Shown: positions 29,740-38,754 of the stretch, piece by piece
Numbering within the stretch: the stretch's first letter is position 1
Layout of the letters: every line of letters begins with the position of its first letter
Origin: Loktanella sp. D2R18
GTDB taxonomy: Bacteria; Pseudomonadota; Alphaproteobacteria; Rhodobacterales; Rhodobacteraceae
Direction: 5' to 3'
Length of the DNA: 64,000 nt
Assembly: GCF_003318235.1 (NCBI RefSeq)
Contig: NZ_QOCG01000032.1
Span: forward strand, 1 to 64,000
Notes under the pieces: generated by a model
Seen by the model: the letters and a program-made list of their open reading frames with translations, nothing else
Databases searched by the model: none
What the model was told of the DNA's origin: nothing
Translations under genes and position numbers: made by a program

Positions 29740-30488
29740 TGGACGGCTCCACTATGGATGGCGGCACGGGCCTCAAAATCGTTAATCTGCGCAAAAGCTA
29801 CCGTAAGCGCCCTGTAATCCGCGACGTCACGATTGATTTGGGCCGCGGAGAGGTTGTCGCACTTCTTGGCCCAAACGGGTCTGGAAAAACAACCTGTTTT
29901 TATTCAATCGCTGGTCTTGTCACCCCCGAGGGCGGCAAAGTCATCATTGACGGGCGCGACGTGACATTGTTGCCCATGTATCGGCGCGCGCAGCTCGGTA
30001 TAGGGTACCTCCCGCAAGAGATGTCAATTTTCCGGGGTATGAGCGTCGAAGATAACATCTTATCGATACTCGAAATCGCACTGAAAGATCATCATAAACG
30101 GCGCGAACGGCTCGAAGAATTGCTTTCTGAATTTTCAATCGAACATCTGCGGCGCGCCTCTGCGATGGCACTGTCGGGTGGGGAACGCCGCCGGGTTGAA
30201 ATCGCGCGATGTCTTGCTGCGGGGCCCAAATACGTCTTGCTTGATGAACCATTTGCCGGTGTTGACCCTATTGCTGTTGGTGAAATCAGGCATCTTGTTG
30301 CTGACCTAAAAAACCGCGGGATTGGCGTGCTAATCACCGACCACAACGTCCAAGAAACACTCCAAATCGTTGACCGTGCTTACATTCTGCATGACGGCAC
30401 AGTCCTGATGAATGGCACCACCGACGAAGTCATCGCCGATGAAAATGTGCGGCGCGTATATCTAGGCGATAGTTTCCGCGTGAACTGA
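29739..30488 (+). CDS. lptB: LPS export ABC transporter ATP-binding protein LptB
   Basis: 249 residues. Walker A is LLGPNGSGKTTCFYS near residue 45, the signature is LSGGERRRVEIARCL, and Walker B is YVLLDEPFAGVDPIAV. LptB drives LPS extraction with LptF and LptG, which are not in this window. The ATG at 29739 directly follows lptA, and a second in-frame ATG lies five codons on. In many alphaproteobacteria rpoN follows lptB; here the next gene is hpf after 234 bases. Confidence 0.95.
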   Translation: MDGSTMDGGTGLKIVNLRKSYRKRPVIRDVTIDLGRGEVVALLGPNGSGKTTCFYSIAGLVTPEGGKVIIDGRDVTLLPMYRRAQLGIGYLPQEMSIFRGMSVEDNILSILEIALKDHHKRRERLEELLSEFSIEHLRRASAMALSGGERRRVEIARCLAAGPKYVLLDEPFAGVDPIAVGEIRHLVADLKNRGIGVLITDHNVQETLQIVDRAYILHDGTVLMNGTTDEVIADENVRRVYLGDSFRVN

Positions 30489-30585
30489 TTCTTTGTTCAC
30501 AATGGCGGCTGAGATATTGACAAGCTTCGTTTTTCGTCGCCAACTGTAAGAGATGACTAACCCGGTTTCTTCTCTCATGACTCGG

Positions 30586-30601
30586 CTGGCGCCTGCGCCA
30601 G
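30586..30601. repeat. Perfect dyad after lptB
   Basis: CTGGCGC-CT-GCGCCAG is a perfect inverted repeat 98 bases past the lptB stop. There is no T-run, so it may be a binding site or a processing hairpin rather than a terminator. The rest of 30489-30722 is A/T-rich and probably holds the hpf promoter. Confidence 0.4.
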
Positions 30602-30722
30602 GGTCTAAGAATAAAGCAAATGAAATTGGGCTGTTATCGTTTTCTACCGACTAGATGCGCGTTAACGTCACCTCTAGATTTGAGGTGTATTGCGTATCTG
30701 CAACCATAAGATAGGAGAAACG

Positions 30723-31298
30723 ATGCGGTATCAAATCAGCGGTAAGCAAATCGACATTGGCGAAGCACTGCAGACACATGTAAAATCAGAGCTCGGTGAT
30801 ATTCTTGGAAAATACGCCGGGCGCCCAACTGATGCATATGTCGTTTTCTCCAAGTCTGGGCATGAATATGTCTGCGAATCCGTTGTGCATCTTTCGACAG
30901 GACTGACAGCGCAAGCCACAGGAAAGGCATCAGAAATTTACGCCGCTTTCGATAGCAGCGGGGAAAAAATGGACAAACAACTGCGCCGTTATAAGCGCCG
31001 TCTCAAGGACCATCATTCCGGCCGGTCACAACCTGTTGAACTTTCTGATGCTGGGTCATATATCCTCGAGCCAAGAGACGAGTCAGATGAGGCTGCGCAG
31101 GATACCGTTAACGCTATGATTGTAGCGGAGATGGAAACAAAAATCCCATCGCTCTCGGTTGGTGAAGCGGTGATGCAAATGGAAATCGCAAGTGCCCCGG
31201 TGCTGGTGTTCCGCAATGAGAAACACAATGGAGTTAACGTCGTCTATCGACGTGACGACGGAAATATTGGCTGGATTGACCCCAAATCATTGGGCTAA
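30723..31298 (+). CDS. hpf: Ribosome hibernation-promoting factor, long form
   Basis: 191 residues, the long form. The N-terminal HPF/RaiA domain (about 1-100) starts MRYQISGKQIDIGEALQTHV, and the C-terminal dimerisation domain (about 130-191) has PVLVFRNEKHNGVNVVYRR. The long form joins two 70S ribosomes into inactive 100S particles in stationary phase. The ATG at 30723 follows TAGGAGA; an upstream GTG is rejected. It forms a unit with ptsN, 32 bases downstream. Confidence 0.92.
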   Translation: MRYQISGKQIDIGEALQTHVKSELGDILGKYAGRPTDAYVVFSKSGHEYVCESVVHLSTGLTAQATGKASEIYAAFDSSGEKMDKQLRRYKRRLKDHHSGRSQPVELSDAGSYILEPRDESDEAAQDTVNAMIVAEMETKIPSLSVGEAVMQMEIASAPVLVFRNEKHNGVNVVYRRDDGNIGWIDPKSLG

Positions 31299-31330
31299 TC
31301 CCCCAGTAAATTTGGTGAGAGAAACAACCG

Positions 31331-31795
31331 ATGCAAGTTGCAGACATCCTCAAGCCGGACGCGGTGAAAACCATCGCGTCTTGCACCAGTAAAAAGCGGC
31401 TGTTTCACGACTTGGGCGAGATGGCGAACACAAGCTATGGTTTGAACCCAACCCATGTTATCGATGCTCTCATCGAACGCGAGGGGCTTGGACCAACCGG
31501 TGTCGGGCATGGTATCGCATTGCCCCATGCCCGCCTGCACGGCGTAAATGAAGTTCAGGGTATTTTTCTACGTCTTGAAAAGCCTTTGAACTTTGACTCT
31601 GTTGATCGCCAGCCCGTCGACCTTGTATTTTGCCTGATTGCACCTGAAAATGCAGGCGTTGAACACCTTAAAGCGCTTGCGTTGATATCACGTACCCTGC
31701 GTGATGACGCGATTTGCGCAAAACTGCGCGCGAATAGTGATGCCGCCACACTGCACACAATTTTGACCGCAGAGCAGTCGTCGCAAGCCGCTTAG
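31331..31795 (+). CDS. ptsN: PTS IIA-like nitrogen-regulatory protein PtsN
   Basis: 154 residues, EIIA-Ntr fold. The phosphorylated His lies in GHGIALPHARL near residue 66. PtsN receives phosphate from PtsP and NPr and regulates potassium uptake, nitrogen and envelope genes. In many proteobacteria it is linked to rpoN, which is absent here. Its TAG stop interlocks with the stop of the convergent sulfotransferase gene (TTAG), and I see no terminator between them. Confidence 0.92.
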   Translation: MQVADILKPDAVKTIASCTSKKRLFHDLGEMANTSYGLNPTHVIDALIEREGLGPTGVGHGIALPHARLHGVNEVQGIFLRLEKPLNFDSVDRQPVDLVFCLIAPENAGVEHLKALALISRTLRDDAICAKLRANSDAATLHTILTAEQSSQAA

Positions 31796-33225
31796 GCCCA
31801 GTTTCCGAACCCAAACGCTGCGTAGTCACGCGCATAGGCAGCACGCGTGGCATCCTCGATCACCCCATCGTAGATCGCGACCAATCGGTTGTGGTGTTGA
31901 TGAACGGTGCCACCCAGCAGCGGCATAGACTCAATTCCTACCTGTGCCGCAAGCACTGCAAGTTCGTCGCCAAGACTGTCTTCTCGACAAATCACGTCAG
32001 GGAGTGAAATCGTAGCGATGCCTTGCAAAAGGGAGAGCTGGCTAGACCAAGCTGGGTCAACCCGAATGGCCGTTTGCCCCCCCAGATTTTGACGCAAAAA
32101 CTGCAGAAATCCCAAAAACGCTGCGCGATGCGCCGTGTTGCTATATGTATTCGTATCCGTTAGGTCCGGCAACGGCTCTGGAATCGGGAGTTTGTGAACC
32201 CTGCGCAAATTGGCGCGAATGCCGGGAAGACTTTCCGGTCCATCGGATAAAATACAGTCGCAAAACGCGGCATGTGCGCGGGCCACCGGATGCCGCAGCA
32301 CGGTAAAACTACGGTAGCCGGCATGGGTTTCTTGCCATGTGCGCAATGTTTTTTGGGTAAACTTGCGACGCAATTCGCGTGGCCGCGTCGCTTCAACATC
32401 AGCGAGCCAGCGCCGCACCTCCCAGTCCGGCCCCGACCGTAACGGCATAAACAGAAGCCCCGCTTTGTCTGACGCGACATATGTTGGCACGGCCGCACCA
32501 CGCCGTGGTTCAAAATTCGGGGTCCGCGATAGATCAAACCGATCCAACGGCCCAAGCGCCGCTTTCATCGTGTCAAAATTGCTCACGCGCTGATCAAGCG
32601 GCTCAGGGTTTTGTTTCTTCATCTTTTTATCAAGCCCATCAAGACGCGCATCAACGCCCAAAAATGCGGCTAAGCCGTTTAAGATTTCCACGTCGCGTAG
32701 GTCGTCATAACCAATATAGAATGCCGTTTGCCCGCTGGTCTGTAGCCTGCGTTGAATATCCAACTGAAACTCTTGCAGCCGCGCCAGTAGCGCCTCAAAC
32801 TCTTCTGAATCAAAAGCAATTTGTAACGATTTTGCATTCGTCGCATTGGTCAGCTTCCATTGCCCCGTCGCCCGCGCGGATTTCCAGCTCACGTAGCTGT
32901 CCAGCGGGTTGCGCGTCAGAATAATCTTGGCACAGCGCGGGTCATCCATGCATATGGTTAATGCGCGCGGATCATGATTATGAAAGAATCGAAACCCAAC
33001 TAAACCGTCATCCGCGACGATTTTTGTGATAAGTGCGGAGGGGTCCGCGTCACGATCATCTCGTGACATTCCAAGCAGATCATCCGTTTTGGGGTAACCG
33101 ATAAACGCGGGGTTAAAGGCTTCTCCGTGGCAGGTTACCCCTTCCAGCGCGTTCAAATTCGCTTCAAGAAAATTGGACCCTGTCCGCATTTCCGCCAGGA
33201 TAATGAAATAGTCAAATTTGGTCAT
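31792..33225 (-). CDS. Double-domain sulfotransferase
   Basis: 477 residues. The first half (about 1-240) is Stf0/NodH-like, with the PAPS 5'-phosphosulfate loop in LAEMRTGSNFLEANL and the 3'-phosphate motif in ILTRNPLDSYVSWKSA. The second half (about 260-477) looks like a second sulfotransferase: FTVLRHPVARAHAAF resembles a 3'-phosphate motif, and the C-terminal RAAYARDYAAFGF fits the family end, but its first loop (FMPLRSGPDWEVRRWL) lacks a clear PAPS-binding pattern. One active and one degenerate domain seems likely. It overlaps the glycosyltransferase gene upstream by four bases, so sulfation of the same glycan is the simple inference. Confidence 0.75.
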   Translation of the reverse strand: MTKFDYFIILAEMRTGSNFLEANLNALEGVTCHGEAFNPAFIGYPKTDDLLGMSRDDRDADPSALITKIVADDGLVGFRFFHNHDPRALTICMDDPRCAKIILTRNPLDSYVSWKSARATGQWKLTNATNAKSLQIAFDSEEFEALLARLQEFQLDIQRRLQTSGQTAFYIGYDDLRDVEILNGLAAFLGVDARLDGLDKKMKKQNPEPLDQRVSNFDTMKAALGPLDRFDLSRTPNFEPRRGAAVPTYVASDKAGLLFMPLRSGPDWEVRRWLADVEATRPRELRRKFTQKTLRTWQETHAGYRSFTVLRHPVARAHAAFCDCILSDGPESLPGIRANLRRVHKLPIPEPLPDLTDTNTYSNTAHRAAFLGFLQFLRQNLGGQTAIRVDPAWSSQLSLLQGIATISLPDVICREDSLGDELAVLAAQVGIESMPLLGGTVHQHHNRLVAIYDGVIEDATRAAYARDYAAFGFGNWA

Positions 33226-34925
33226 TTGTGGCCAACTACATAAGATCGCGGTTCAGAAACCACAGTCGCCCGACGATGCATTTCTTCCGAAAGATGACCT
33301 GTCAAAAATGGGTGCATCCCTTGATTTTTGAGCTCTTGCAGAAACGCTGGCAAGCCGCCTAAATCAACCATTTCAGGAAGTTGCCCAAGCGCATGGGCCT
33401 TGTGTCCTCCGATTTGATCAACAAGCATTTGCAAGATATCGCGTGGGTTTTCAAGAAAATCCGCCAAAGTATAGATATGGATGCGCGCATGTGCGTCAGG
33501 CGCGCGTAGTGCGTTCAGAAATTGGTTTTCGCGACGCTGCAAACGCGCGGCTTCAGTCCTCACCTCCGCTGCAGACCGACCTGATAAGAACAATGGAATC
33601 GACCAAGCGCCAGAGATCACCCAAACGCGCGCGTTGGTATCATGTGCCAGAAACCATCGGATAGACTGTGTATCCGCAGGCCCAAACATAAAGCATTGAT
33701 ATTGATCACGCGTGGTCCACATCAAATTTGTTAAAAATCCTTGCGCATTGTAATCGCGCAAGCGCGCACTGTCAGACAGCGCGCCGCGAAACACCGCTGC
33801 ACCATCTGCAAAATGGGCCTTATCCTTTGCATAAAGATGCCCGTGAACGGTTGCCTCGGTTTGCAGCGCAAGCCAGTTCTGAAAACCTGGAAACAGCGCG
33901 TCAAAGCCCTGCATTACCGAAAACGGCGCGGCAGCGATCCCGTTTGCCTTTTGCATATTCGGAAAACGGCTATGCATATATAGACCTGCCCGCCCGCGCG
34001 TACGGCGCTCAACCGCTTTGTCGAAAATGCGGTCCACTGTGCCCGTACTCGGCCTTACAGCACCCGCTGCCTTATCCGTCGCGCAGGGAAAACTTTCATA
34101 GAGCACCTGTGCATTTGGCCAAATTTTACGCGCGACAAAGCAACCAGAGCGTCGTAATATTTCTACGTGATCATCGTAAAAGATATGCGGCTTCCCCTGA
34201 AAATCGAATTTTGACAACGTCAGTGATCGACTTTGGATGCGTGCTGCATGTTTACGTGCAAGCGTTTGAAAATAGCTTTCGTCAGGGATCCAAACCCGTT
34301 GGAAATATCGGTCATATCTGCGCCGAAGTGGGTCGTTCAAAATCGCCTCAAGCGTCTTACGCGTCAGACACCACCACTGCGATCCCATATGTGGCACTAA
34401 ACCCTTTGGGGTTCGCCGCTTGATCCCAATGATCTGCTGCAACCGAACATAGCCGTCAAACATCCGCCGCCGCCGTTTCCAAGCAAAAGGGAAACGCAGG
34501 GTAAATCGTTCACGATCAAGCCCACCGATCGTCCAAGGGACGTCAGCGGTCGTGGCGCTTTCGATGAAATCGGTTTGAGGGCTGGCATCCAAAAATGCGC
34601 GCAGTTCCGAGATTGGGCGAAGTGGCAGGCAGGAACCGGACGCCAAAAAGACGCGCCCCACTTGTTCAAACTCAGCCAACAAATGCTGCACGGCGTCTTG
34701 CGTGGCCGCAACCAGCCCCCACATGCCCCATTCGCAACGGTGACGCGTGCTAAACCGGACGTCAGCCAGATCATCCAAATTTGCAACAAAGCTATCATAG
34801 GTCGTGTCATCGACATTGCTATCGACATGTATCGCCACCGGACACCCGCCCTCAGACCAATGGCGCACCATCTGTTCTGCACGGTCAAAATCCGTATGTA
34901 CCAATATGACGACACCTAAACTCAT
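33222..34925 (-). CDS. Glycosyltransferase, core-2/I-branching type with extra C-terminal domain
   Basis: 567 residues. The first about 300 residues resemble beta-1,6-N-acetylglucosaminyltransferase-like (GT14) enzymes: VVILVHTDFDRAEQMVRHW at the start, FLASGSCLPLRP, and MGSQWWCLTRKTLEAIL then WIPDESYFQTL. The remaining about 260 residues have the conserved domain seen in Roseobacter relatives, with FMFGPADTQSIRWFLAHD. It likely adds a sugar branch to a surface glycan. It overlaps both neighbours by four bases (ATGA), so it is translationally coupled to the glycosyltransferase before and the sulfotransferase after it. The sugar substrate is unknown. Confidence 0.78.
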   Translation of the reverse strand: MSLGVVILVHTDFDRAEQMVRHWSEGGCPVAIHVDSNVDDTTYDSFVANLDDLADVRFSTRHRCEWGMWGLVAATQDAVQHLLAEFEQVGRVFLASGSCLPLRPISELRAFLDASPQTDFIESATTADVPWTIGGLDRERFTLRFPFAWKRRRRMFDGYVRLQQIIGIKRRTPKGLVPHMGSQWWCLTRKTLEAILNDPLRRRYDRYFQRVWIPDESYFQTLARKHAARIQSRSLTLSKFDFQGKPHIFYDDHVEILRRSGCFVARKIWPNAQVLYESFPCATDKAAGAVRPSTGTVDRIFDKAVERRTRGRAGLYMHSRFPNMQKANGIAAAPFSVMQGFDALFPGFQNWLALQTEATVHGHLYAKDKAHFADGAAVFRGALSDSARLRDYNAQGFLTNLMWTTRDQYQCFMFGPADTQSIRWFLAHDTNARVWVISGAWSIPLFLSGRSAAEVRTEAARLQRRENQFLNALRAPDAHARIHIYTLADFLENPRDILQMLVDQIGGHKAHALGQLPEMVDLGGLPAFLQELKNQGMHPFLTGHLSEEMHRRATVVSEPRSYVVGHK

Positions 34926-35965
34926 GCCCAGTTCCCCTTGGACATCAAGCCGAGCGCCTCAAGCTGGCGCCAGTTCAAATATTGTTCGCTCCACTGGCAC
35001 CAGATTTCCGGATCGTTATCAGCACCGGCATAGGATTTATATTCTCGCCCAGCACCATAGTGTTCGGCGCGTTCCGCTTCTTGACTGGCGCGCGGGCCAA
35101 AGGTGTTCAGAAACTTTGCGTGCAACAATACCCCGGACGTTTTCTCACCCCCATTTTGCCCGTAAACAAGGTTTAGCCCGCGCGGCAAAAGCATGTGGGT
35201 AGAGCTGACATAGGTGAAATCACGATCCCATTTAACGAAGGGAATTTTGTTCAATGCCGGGGCTTGTCTGGGTTTTTCTGCAAAGAAAACGCGTGCGCGC
35301 GCCCCCCCTTGAATCCACAAATTGCGGTAAAAATCATTGCGCTTGAGCGTGTAATTTCCTGGATCAAACCAATTGGCAAGTTTGAACGGGTCCGCGCCGC
35401 GTTGGTAAACCGCGTCACTGACTTGCCCTTTTGGATACATATCCAGCATCATCGTGCCGAACGACCGGACTTCTGACGCTTCAAGCCAATCGGCCAAGGC
35501 CCGCACAGGCCGTGTATCGCAAAACGGGTAGACAAAAAATTCGTCGACATCGACAGTTAATACCCAGTGGCCATGCGCGTATTTCCCTTGCAAATAGGTT
35601 AACCAATCCATCCCAAAACGCGATTTACCATAGTGTGCATCCGTTTTCCAAAGCGACACATCCGGCTGACCTGCGACATACGCGTCGCCGCCATCATCGC
35701 TGCCGTTGTCGACCAAAAGAAAGTGGGTCACCCCCAGTTTGCGGTAATAGTCCAAGAAAAACGGCAGTCGGATATCTTCGTTTCGAAACGTACAGCATAG
35801 CAGGATATCAGATGGGGTAATTTGCGCTGTGCGATCTTGGATAGGGGTCAATTCACGACCTTTACGGCGCGCGCGTATTTTCCAACGTTTCCGCCGTAAT
35901 CGCAGCCGATATGATGTCCAAACCCCCAAAATGTATCCCTCTCTAACGCCATTCACCCGGCGCAA
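34922..35965 (-). CDS. Glycosyltransferase family 2-like protein (paralogue A)
   Basis: 347 residues. A very basic N-terminus (YRLRLRRKRWKIRARRKGRE) leads into a GT-A domain: CTFRNEDIRLPFFLDYYRKLG, HFLLVDNGSDDGG and the metal-binding VDVDEFFVYP. It is a close paralogue of the gene just upstream, aligning nearly end to end, down to GNWA versus GEWR at the C-terminus. The ATG at 35965 lies 22 bases inside the upstream gene. Such proteins add sugars to surface polysaccharides; no membrane segment is visible, so it acts at the cytoplasmic face. Confidence 0.8.
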   Translation of the reverse strand: MRRVNGVREGYILGVWTSYRLRLRRKRWKIRARRKGRELTPIQDRTAQITPSDILLCCTFRNEDIRLPFFLDYYRKLGVTHFLLVDNGSDDGGDAYVAGQPDVSLWKTDAHYGKSRFGMDWLTYLQGKYAHGHWVLTVDVDEFFVYPFCDTRPVRALADWLEASEVRSFGTMMLDMYPKGQVSDAVYQRGADPFKLANWFDPGNYTLKRNDFYRNLWIQGGARARVFFAEKPRQAPALNKIPFVKWDRDFTYVSSTHMLLPRGLNLVYGQNGGEKTSGVLLHAKFLNTFGPRASQEAERAEHYGAGREYKSYAGADNDPEIWCQWSEQYLNWRQLEALGLMSKGNWA

Positions 35966-36968
35966 TCAGCCCAAGCTCAACGAGCTGTTCCCACCCTTTA
36001 TAGGTCATAGACCTATCGGTCCACAAATCAGGGCCTGCAATCAAACCCTGATAATATTCCGCATAAAGCGCACTATTCTCGAAATGCTGCTGTCGATCCA
36101 TTTCCTCGGACGAACGGGGTGCGATATCGGGCAGAAATTTGGTATGCAACAAGACGCCCGTCATCTTTGTCTTTGATGGCCAGTCGAACACCTGATTCAA
36201 CCGTCGCGGCAGCATGTGATGGGTCGAAGTCACATAAACATTGCGCCAGTGCCATTTGACTAGTGGGGTTTTATTCAGGCTCGGCGCCCGATCTGGGTCA
36301 GCTTGGAAAAACACGCGGTCACGCACCCCGCCTTGAATCCATTGGTTGCCGAATACCGGATGCACCCGATGCCGATACCCCGATCCATCAAACCAGCCCA
36401 GCGCAGTAACAGGGTCTTGTCCTTGTTTATAAGATACATTGGTTAACGGCCCCTGAGGATACATATCCAACATCAACGCACCAAATGTGGGCAAACCTTG
36501 TGAATCGAGATGGGCCGTCAACGCTTGCAAATCGCGGCTGTCGCTTTGCGGATAGACCAGCAATTCATCAGCATCGACAGTCAAACACCAGTGATCCGAT
36601 CCATATTGCCATTGCAGCCAACCTAACCAATCCATGCCAAACCGCGATAATTTGTAACTATGCGATGTGGTCCACAGAGAAACGTCAGATTGCTTGGCTA
36701 GAAAATCGGCCGTACCATCCGTGCTAGCGTTATCCACGATAAGAAAATGTGCGACGCCAAGCTTGCGGTAATAGTCCAAAAAATGCGGCAACCGCAGCAT
36801 TTCATTGCGCACCGTCGAAAACGCCAGAATTGCACCGGGCGTGATCTGTTTAGTACGATTGGAACGCAGTTCAATCTGCTTGCGGTTGCGCCAAATGCGC
36901 AACAGAATGCGCCGCCGTTTCCAGCGCAAACGGTACGCTAACCATGCATCCGTGAACTTCGCGCGCAA
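35943..36968 (-). CDS. Glycosyltransferase family 2-like protein (paralogue B)
   Basis: 341 residues with the same layout as the next gene: a basic N-terminus (YRLRWKRRRILLRIWRNRK), then FSTVRNEMLRLPHFLDYYRK, HFLIVDNASTDGTADF and VDADELLVYP as donor and metal site. The shared blocks DYYRKLGV, SRFGMDWL and LMLDMYP mark a tandem duplication. It starts 16 bases after galU and overlaps paralogue A by 23 bases. Differences around the acceptor region (SYRHRV versus NYTLKR) suggest a different acceptor or donor. Confidence 0.8.
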   Translation of the reverse strand: MRAKFTDAWLAYRLRWKRRRILLRIWRNRKQIELRSNRTKQITPGAILAFSTVRNEMLRLPHFLDYYRKLGVAHFLIVDNASTDGTADFLAKQSDVSLWTTSHSYKLSRFGMDWLGWLQWQYGSDHWCLTVDADELLVYPQSDSRDLQALTAHLDSQGLPTFGALMLDMYPQGPLTNVSYKQGQDPVTALGWFDGSGYRHRVHPVFGNQWIQGGVRDRVFFQADPDRAPSLNKTPLVKWHWRNVYVTSTHHMLPRRLNQVFDWPSKTKMTGVLLHTKFLPDIAPRSSEEMDRQQHFENSALYAEYYQGLIAGPDLWTDRSMTYKGWEQLVELGLIAPGEWR

Positions 36969-36984
36969 TCTTTCCCCTTGCTGC

Positions 36985-37866
36985 CTAAGCAGGCAATTTC
37001 AAATCTTTCAGGAACGTTGTTAACTCGTCACGCAGTTCAGGCCTGTTCAATGCAAATGACACCGTCGCTTGCAAAAATCCTGCCTTTGACCCGCAATCGA
37101 ACCGCTCCCCTTCGAACTTAAACCCAAAGATGTCACGTCCAGTGGTCAGCTCATAAGCGATCGCGTCAGTGAGCTGGATTTCACCACCAGCACCGCGTTC
37201 GATCTTTTCAAAATTTTGCATAATACGTGGCGTCAAAATATAACGCCCAATCACAGCAAGATTTGATGGCGCCGTGCCGGGGGCAGGTTTTTCGACCATG
37301 CCTTTAACCTCAACAACCGATCCTTCGTCACTGATTACATCCAAAATTCCATAGGACGATGTTTTTTCTGGCGCGACTTCCATCGCAGCAACCATTGCAC
37401 CGCCTGTGTCTTGATAGGCTTCGATCATCTGTTGCAGACAAGGTTTCTCTGCCGCGATCACATCATCAGGCAGGATAACCGCAAACGGTTCATCGCCAAT
37501 CAATTTGCGCGCGCAAGACACAGCATGCCCGAGGCCAAGCGCCTTGTGCTGACGGATATAGGCAATCGCACCGCTGTCCATATTGGTGGCTTGCAAGGTT
37601 TCAAGCAGCTCTGTCTTGCCCGATTTGCGCAACGACGATGCCAATTCAGGAGAATGATCAAAATAATCTTCGAGCGCAGATTTCCCGCGTGACGTCACAA
37701 AAATAAAGTCTTCGATCCCCGCAGCCCGGGCCTCGTCAATCGCGTATTGGATCAACGGGCGATCCACCAAGGTCATAATTTCTTTGGGGACAGATTTGGT
37801 TGCGGGCAAAAACCGCGTTCCCATGCCAGCCACTGGAAAAATTGCTTTGGTTACTTTTCTTTTCAT
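36985..37866 (-). CDS. galU: UTP-glucose-1-phosphate uridylyltransferase
   Basis: 293 residues. It makes UDP-glucose from glucose 1-phosphate. The nucleotide loop is FPVAGMGTRFLPATKSVPKE, followed by LVDRPLIQYAIDEA and the substrate motif GLGHAVSCARKLIGDEPFAV. The Mg site is ILPDDVI, and KFEGERFDCGSKAGFLQA is at the C-terminal end. The ATG at 37866 is good. It lies just upstream of four glycan-assembly genes on the same strand, which suggests it supplies their donor sugar. Confidence 0.95.
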   Translation of the reverse strand: MKRKVTKAIFPVAGMGTRFLPATKSVPKEIMTLVDRPLIQYAIDEARAAGIEDFIFVTSRGKSALEDYFDHSPELASSLRKSGKTELLETLQATNMDSGAIAYIRQHKALGLGHAVSCARKLIGDEPFAVILPDDVIAAEKPCLQQMIEAYQDTGGAMVAAMEVAPEKTSSYGILDVISDEGSVVEVKGMVEKPAPGTAPSNLAVIGRYILTPRIMQNFEKIERGAGGEIQLTDAIAYELTTGRDIFGFKFEGERFDCGSKAGFLQATVSFALNRPELRDELTTFLKDLKLPA

Positions 37867-37953
37867 GTCCGTGCCTCTTTATTACTTACACTCAGCGTAG
37901 TGCCGATGGTCGTGGGCCTAAAGGGAATTTTTCTAGCTTTTATGCCCCAGCGG

Positions 37954-38754
37954 CTAAGCATCGCCCATTTCTTGCAACATTGCCTCAATAAGTGGCACAT
38001 CTTCAGGATTGTTTAATTCCCAAAACTGACGACCCTTTCCCTCAACTTCGACGCAAAGCACGGGCGTACCGCGCTCCAAGAACCGGAGCTGTTCCAGACC
38101 TTCGAGCTGCTCGAGCGGCCCTGCGTCCCATGTCGGATAGGATAAAAGCGCATCGGGTCGGTAAGCGTAGACACCCACATGGTGAAACACAGGCGTTTCA
38201 TCCGCATCCTCATAGGTCTTACCCGTATAGGGGATCACCTCTTTTGAGAAATAAAGCGCATTGTTACTCTTTCCAAACACGGCCGTGGTGCCCCCAACGC
38301 GACCGGCGCGGCGATCAGCCATAAAGCTGTTTAAGGCGCGCCCTTCGGTCCGTAAAACAGGCGTTGCCACGTCTGCTTGCGGGTTGGCACGTAGCCCAGC
38401 AACAAGATCTTCGACGAACCACGCAGGTGTTAGCGGCGCATCACCTTGTAAATTCACGACAATGTCGTAGCCGCCACCGATATTTGCGACCGCTTCGGCA
38501 CAGCGTTCGGTCCCGTTTTGGCAATCAACCGATGTCATCACCACCTCGGCCCCAAAGTCGCGCGCAGCTTCCGCGATACGGTCATCGTCCGTCGCGATCA
38601 CAACCCGATCGACACCTTTCACTTGCATCGCGGCATCCCAAGACCGGCGGATCAGCGTTTTCGCAATCCCATCAGCCCCGCGCAATTCAACAAGCGGCTT
38701 GCCAGGATAGCGGGTCGATGCATAGCGCGCTGGGACAACGATAAGGACAGGCAT
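37954..38754 (-). CDS. kdsB: 3-deoxy-manno-octulosonate cytidylyltransferase
   Basis: 266 residues, usual for KdsB. It activates Kdo as CMP-Kdo for LPS or capsule. The N-terminal VVPARYASTRYPGKPL, the NLQGDAPL metal loop and HVGVYAYRPDALLSY near residue 190 match the family. It starts at the cysQ stop (one-base overlap), so the two are coupled. Together with kdsD at 27.7 kb it covers two steps of the Kdo pathway in this window. Confidence 0.93.
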   Translation of the reverse strand: MPVLIVVPARYASTRYPGKPLVELRGADGIAKTLIRRSWDAAMQVKGVDRVVIATDDDRIAEAARDFGAEVVMTSVDCQNGTERCAEAVANIGGGYDIVVNLQGDAPLTPAWFVEDLVAGLRANPQADVATPVLRTEGRALNSFMADRRAGRVGGTTAVFGKSNNALYFSKEVIPYTGKTYEDADETPVFHHVGVYAYRPDALLSYPTWDAGPLEQLEGLEQLRFLERGTPVLCVEVEGKGRQFWELNNPEDVPLIEAMLQEMGDA

